Assembly (NCBI GenBank): GCA_016190665.1
Contig: JACPQD010000104.1
Coordinates: forward strand, 62,001 to 126,000
Direction of reading: 5' to 3'
Length of the DNA: 64,000 nucleotides
DNA from: Chloroflexota bacterium
Lineage (GTDB): Bacteria; Chloroflexota; Dehalococcoidia; JACPQD01
Below are positions 60,886 to 64,000 of this stretch, in pieces. The notes below the pieces were generated by a model. That model was not told the DNA's origin. It did no database searches and saw only the letters and a program-made list of their open reading frames with translations. How positions within the stretch are numbered: position 1 is the stretch's first letter; every line of letters starts with the position of its first letter. A program made the translations under genes and the position numbers.

Positions 60886-62022
60886 CTACTCCTCCGAGAA
60901 GGCGCGCTGGGTAGCTTCCTCCGCTATACGCAGCATTCTGGTGTGAGTCTGCTCTATTGTCTCAACGCCAGTATTAAGAATATAGCAAGGCGCAAACTTG
61001 AAGAGTCGGCGGAAGAAGTCCACCTGCAACTGCGTTCGTTCCTCGTTTTTCACGAGAAGGTAAGGGTTATAGAAAGGCTCAGTCTTAATCTTGCCCCACT
61101 CCTCTTCGGGCCCGCCGCCGGGCAGGACCATGAATTCTCCCTTCCTCAGTGTGTCGATGGCGTCCTCGGTATCCAGCTTCTCCTCGGCTGGCGATCTTTC
61201 GTCTCTTCTCAAGAGGACAACTGAGCGCAGTCGCGTAGTATAGATGAATTTCTCCGGGCCGCCTATCCACATAGGGTCCAGAATCACTCGGGAATTCCTG
61301 ATCGCGCTGTAAGTGTCGCCGACGTTCTCCAGTTTGCACCTCCTGAAGGCTTCCGCCATCCGGGGATAGGTCTCCGCGATGTCCGTCCTGAGGTAGAACT
61401 TCCTCTCGGAGATGGTGGCCGAGGCGCGGCCGTGGATGCCGCCGATGTAGTCGACATAGGCCCAGTCGTCGCTATGCATTCTGGCGTTCGGGACACGCAG
61501 AACCAGCCCATAGGACTGAGTGCTCTTACCAGTGCCGGTGGGGGCGATAATGGCGATGCCGGAGCCGCCGATGTCGACGACGGCGGCATGGATGCTGTGG
61601 ATGTCGTGCTGCATCTCCATAATGTCGGCCGCGATTCCCAGCGCCCAGCTTTTGCATTGCCCATAGTAGTCGGTGTTCACAAATACGGCTGTCCTGACTT
61701 CGCTGCAATAGTAAGCGTGCGGCTCCATGCCGCTGATTCCATTCACCGCGTAGATGACGCCATGAGGGCGGACGACATCCGGTGAAATGGGAAACCAGTT
61801 CTCGATCCAAAAGTCTATCAGATGGTCGCTATTGGTCACCAACTGTACGACAATCCCGTTGATGTTGGCGCTCCAGGCGTGCATGGCATCGTAGGGGATG
61901 AAGTCTCTGGCAAGCTGAATCAGCTCATCCATTTGCGACTTGGGGACATTGGTATCGCTGTCCACCCTTCCGTTGACCGAGGTCATCACATTGGTTAGGC
62001 CGAGCCTGGTTTGGCTGTCCAT
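60886..62022 (-). CDS. HprK/PEPCK-like P-loop protein
   Basis: 378 aa. A Walker A APTGTGKSTQSYGLVL lies near residue 165, followed by MHSDDWAYVDYIGG, a Walker B-like Asp pair resembling the HprK/PEP-carboxykinase fold, and RVILDPMWIGG, LRSVVLLRRDE. The N-terminal 150 residues (YDAMHAWSANINGIVVQLV, EPHAYYCSEVRTAVF) form an extra domain as in related uncharacterised kinases. Substrate unknown; no PTS proteins are nearby. ATG 62022 has GGGAGG 7 nt upstream. It is the last of a tight minus-strand group with 62056, 62334 and 62868. Confidence 0.72.
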   Translation of the reverse strand: MDSQTRLGLTNVMTSVNGRVDSDTNVPKSQMDELIQLARDFIPYDAMHAWSANINGIVVQLVTNSDHLIDFWIENWFPISPDVVRPHGVIYAVNGISGMEPHAYYCSEVRTAVFVNTDYYGQCKSWALGIAADIMEMQHDIHSIHAAVVDIGGSGIAIIAPTGTGKSTQSYGLVLRVPNARMHSDDWAYVDYIGGIHGRASATISERKFYLRTDIAETYPRMAEAFRRCKLENVGDTYSAIRNSRVILDPMWIGGPEKFIYTTRLRSVVLLRRDERSPAEEKLDTEDAIDTLRKGEFMVLPGGGPEEEWGKIKTEPFYNPYLLVKNEERTQLQVDFFRRLFKFAPCYILNTGVETIEQTHTRMLRIAEEATQRAFSEE

Positions 62023-62055
62023 AATGGTATCCTCCCATGGGCCTGCCAGCGCCTG

Positions 62056-62322
62056 CTAACGTCGCATCCTTCTCAGCTCAAAGGTAACGGGGTTCTTGCC
62101 ATCGGGGCAGGTCGATGTGCCCGTCTCAGGATCGTCCGACCAGGGAAATGAGCCTCCGAATCGGAGCACTCTTGCCGTGGGGAATATGGCCTGGAAAGCG
62201 CTGCAGCACAACCCGGCGGGCGTGTGAAGGCCCATGATGAACTCGTCGCCAACTTTATGTCCCGCAGCGCAGTGGCCCTCCTGACAGATTACCTTGGCCA
62301 GAACTTCATAGCTCGCTGCCAT
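62056..62322 (-). CDS. TIGR04076 family protein
   Basis: 88 aa. The conserved pattern CAAGHKVGDEF, GLCCSAFQAIFP, RFGGSFPW and TCPDGKNPVTFELRR matches the TIGR04076 family of small Cys-rich proteins of unknown function. ATG 62322 is chosen over an upstream in-frame ATG at 62337 because GAGGAGG lies 5 nt before it. It sits 11 nt after the dUTPase-like stop and 33 nt before the HprK-like gene, so it is probably co-transcribed with them. Confidence 0.87.
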   Translation of the reverse strand: MAASYEVLAKVICQEGHCAAGHKVGDEFIMGLHTPAGLCCSAFQAIFPTARVLRFGGSFPWSDDPETGTSTCPDGKNPVTFELRRMRR

Positions 62323-62333
62323 TTCTTGCCTCC

Positions 62334-62861
62334 TCACACGTTCTCCCTCTGATAGGCGCCATTGTAGCCCTCTGCCACCGGCTTTGACAAGTAGTGGAAA
62401 ACCATCTGAAGGACCCGCGCATTCCTGGCCACATCAAATCCGCACCTGTTATAAACGACTACCAGTGATTGGGAGCGACCCTCATAGCCCGCGTCCCATA
62501 CCGCATTGTGAATGCTGACTCCACAACGCAGGAGGCTGGAACGCGGGTAGGCGAAGGCGGCAATGTGCTTTGGCAGGTGCACCACCTCATTGTAGGTCAA
62601 TAGATAGGGGCCAGGTGGTAGATGCACCCATTCGTCCTGTTCAAAGGGTAGCTCAGCGCACTGGGAAACGGTTCTGACGGGACCAGCGCCCACGCGCCCC
62701 GCGGTGGTGAATCCCATTACCGAACGCAGGGTCAAATCGATGCCATTGACCTGGACTTGACTCTCCGGGTCGATAAGGCCCTCGACGAGAGGCGGGGTGG
62801 CCGCCAGGCAGCGCAGTATAGCCTCGCGGCCAAGAACACCGTGTTCAGGCAGATCTTCCAT
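62334..62861 (-). CDS. dut: dCTP deaminase/dUTPase-family enzyme
   Basis: 175 aa of the Dcd/Dut trimeric family, in nucleotide pool cleaning. Seen: DPESQVQVNGIDLTL, LPPGPYLLTYNEVVHLPKH, AFAYPRSSLLRCGVSIHNA and VWDAGYEGRSQSLVVVYN. The PRSSL block and GYEG motif fit the archaeal-type dUTPase branch; whether it deaminates dCTP or hydrolyses dUTP is not settled by what I can see, and the typical deaminase Glu context is not obvious. ATG 62861 with weak AGCAGG upstream; 6 nt after the protease stop. Confidence 0.84.
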   Translation of the reverse strand: MEDLPEHGVLGREAILRCLAATPPLVEGLIDPESQVQVNGIDLTLRSVMGFTTAGRVGAGPVRTVSQCAELPFEQDEWVHLPPGPYLLTYNEVVHLPKHIAAFAYPRSSLLRCGVSIHNAVWDAGYEGRSQSLVVVYNRCGFDVARNARVLQMVFHYLSKPVAEGYNGAYQRENV

Positions 62862-62867
62862 GGCCTG

Positions 62868-64000
62868 CTATTCCCACCTTTTTCGCCGACATACGACAAA
62901 GGCTGCTGTTGCGAGCCATAGAATGGCGAGCGGAAAGAGAAAGAAAAGCCCCAACAGGGAGGCGGCCAGGGCGCCGAAGGCCTGAAATCCGCCAAAGGTA
63001 GACTTCTGGGCCAGTGCTTGTTCTGGCGTCACCTCAGTTTCAATTGCGGCCCTCCCCAGATGGGGCGGCAACCCCATGCTGTCCCGCCAGTCGAGCTCCA
63101 GACCATCGGTGTTCCACCCGTACACCTCTCGCAGTGCATCATCGAAGGACTTCTTATCCTTCAGCATCGCCATCAAATAGCGCAGCTTATCCCCACCGCC
63201 GGTTTCGATGATGAATCTGGCCACGCTGTAGGCTTGCCCGTAGAAAAGCCAGACCTTTCCTGGCTCGCGGGGGTCTGGGACCTCCGTCATCGACTGCAGG
63301 CTATAGAGGACATCCTGCTGCACCGCCCGCTCCAGCGCCTGGGCGTGTTCCGGGGCCAGGTCGCCCTCCGCCAGGAGGGCCAGCCCTTCGTCCAACCAGC
63401 TCGGGATGTAGCCAATGCCCTGCCGCACCGCGATATGGCTCAGTTCATGCGCCAGGGTTCTGGCTGTGTCCGGCCGACCGCCCAGAAGAAGGACCGTTTT
63501 TGGCGAGACCTGCAAGCCAAAGGTGGGCAGCTTGGGGTCCGAGTCGCGGCTTTTCCAGGGAAGGGCGTCCCTCATCTCGAGGACGGACGGGTATACCAAT
63601 ACTTCGACGGTCAGCTCCTTGTCTACGCCGGCTATGAGCGCCGCGCGGCGGAGGTCGGCGACCGCCTTGTCCAGTAGTTGATGCGCGTAGGTTTCGCCGC
63701 CGCGATACCAGGAGATTCTCACGCCGTCCCTCTCGACATGTCGCCAGGTGAACCTCGTGTCTTTGTAAACCACCGTCGTCAGGGGCGTCTCCAGCCTGTT
63801 GCCAGCGGTGTCCTCCAACGACCACGTGTAGGCGATCTCGACGTTAGGGTGGAGATAGGACCCTTCGGCCCTGCTCCCCAGGACGTGCTCGACGCTCACC
63901 TTGCGGCCGGGCGCAAAGGGTGGGGCGGCGGTGCGAAAGGATCCCTCCGCTCCGACCCTGTAGGAGAGCGTGGCTTTCTTCAACGCGTTAGACGTTTCAA
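62868..64000 (-). CDS. Peptidase MA-like membrane metalloprotease (5' end outside window)
   Basis: The frame is open to the right edge (residues ETSNAL before the first possible TTG start at 63983), so the N-terminus with any signal peptide is missing. Visible: an Ig-like N-terminal region (KKATLSYRVG), then the gluzincin core HELSHIAVRQG with the third zinc ligand in WLDEGLALLAEGD, a YGQAYSVARFI helix and one C-terminal transmembrane helix (LAASLLGLFFLFPLAILWL) followed by basic residues. By family it is an extracytoplasmic, membrane-anchored zinc protease of unknown substrate. Confidence 0.85.
   Translation of the reverse strand, partial: ETSNALKKATLSYRVGAEGSFRTAAPPFAPGRKVSVEHVLGSRAEGSYLHPNVEIAYTWSLEDTAGNRLETPLTTVVYKDTRFTWRHVERDGVRISWYRGGETYAHQLLDKAVADLRRAALIAGVDKELTVEVLVYPSVLEMRDALPWKSRDSDPKLPTFGLQVSPKTVLLLGGRPDTARTLAHELSHIAVRQGIGYIPSWLDEGLALLAEGDLAPEHAQALERAVQQDVLYSLQSMTEVPDPREPGKVWLFYGQAYSVARFIIETGGGDKLRYLMAMLKDKKSFDDALREVYGWNTDGLELDWRDSMGLPPHLGRAAIETEVTPEQALAQKSTFGGFQAFGALAASLLGLFFLFPLAILWLATAAFVVCRRKRWE

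Overview
The window reads as chromosomal DNA of an uncultured bacterium, most likely a Chloroflexota member of the Dehalococcoidia/Anaerolineae kind. This is an inference from gene content: a TatA with a C-terminal zinc ribbon, a DUF4012 protein, a peptidase-MA-like membrane protease, an extended hypoxanthine phosphoribosyltransferase and a CxxC-x17-CxxC zinc-ribbon protein, together with moderately high GC and frequent GTG/TTG starts. No rRNA, tRNA, CRISPR array, transposase or phage gene was seen.

Layout. (1) 1-601: noncoding edge, then tatA behind a good sigma70-type promoter. (2) 719-57787: one very long co-directional (+) array, almost all of it a surface-polysaccharide (EPS/O-antigen/capsule-like) locus. 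Genes overlap by 4-35 nt or lie a few bases apart over long stretches, so large operons are likely. It opens with a Wzc-like chain-length regulator/tyrosine kinase, a Wzy/ligase-like membrane protein and a GT-C-like membrane protein. A CDP-sugar block follows (RfbF, two SDRs, UDP-glucose dehydrogenase, RfbH), then two GT2 enzymes, a methyltransferase and a Wzx-type flippase. The middle (15-38 kb) mixes radical SAM enzymes, DegT aminotransferase, SDR epimerases, GT4/GT2/GT9 glycosyltransferases, methyltransferases (one interrupted by an in-frame amber codon) and a carbamoyltransferase / SGNH-hydrolase / DUF5989 module. From 38.8 kb come UDP-sulfoquinovose synthase, more transferases, two UDP-sugar 6-dehydrogenases, a priming sugar-phosphate transferase, WecB, another B12-radical SAM enzyme, a DegT aminotransferase and a WbpM/CapD-type dehydratase. 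The array ends with a DUF4012 protein, a lipoprotein HlyD-type adaptor and a GAF/nuclease-like/HPRT fusion. (3) 57776-64000: mostly minus-strand housekeeping or accessory genes: DUF72, zinc ribbon, a polysaccharide-deacetylase lipoprotein, pcm (+), an HprK/PEPCK-like P-loop protein, a TIGR04076 protein, a Dcd/Dut-family enzyme and a protease cut by the window end.

How it works together (inference). The locus looks like a Wzx/Wzy-dependent glycan system: a membrane PGT primes undecaprenyl phosphate, about eleven glycosyltransferases extend the unit, the flippase exports it, the Wzy-like protein polymerises or ligates it and the Wzc-like kinase controls length. The sugar genes predict a highly decorated acidic glycan: UDP-GlcA (possibly UDP-Xyl), UDP-ManNAcA, a 6-deoxy-4-amino-GlcNAc derivative, a CDP-3,6-dideoxyhexose and UDP-sulfoquinovose, with methyl, carbamoyl and possibly acyl decorations. 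Five radical SAM proteins, four of them with a B12-binding-type N-terminal half, are unusually many for a glycan locus and are the best candidates for undescribed chemistry here.
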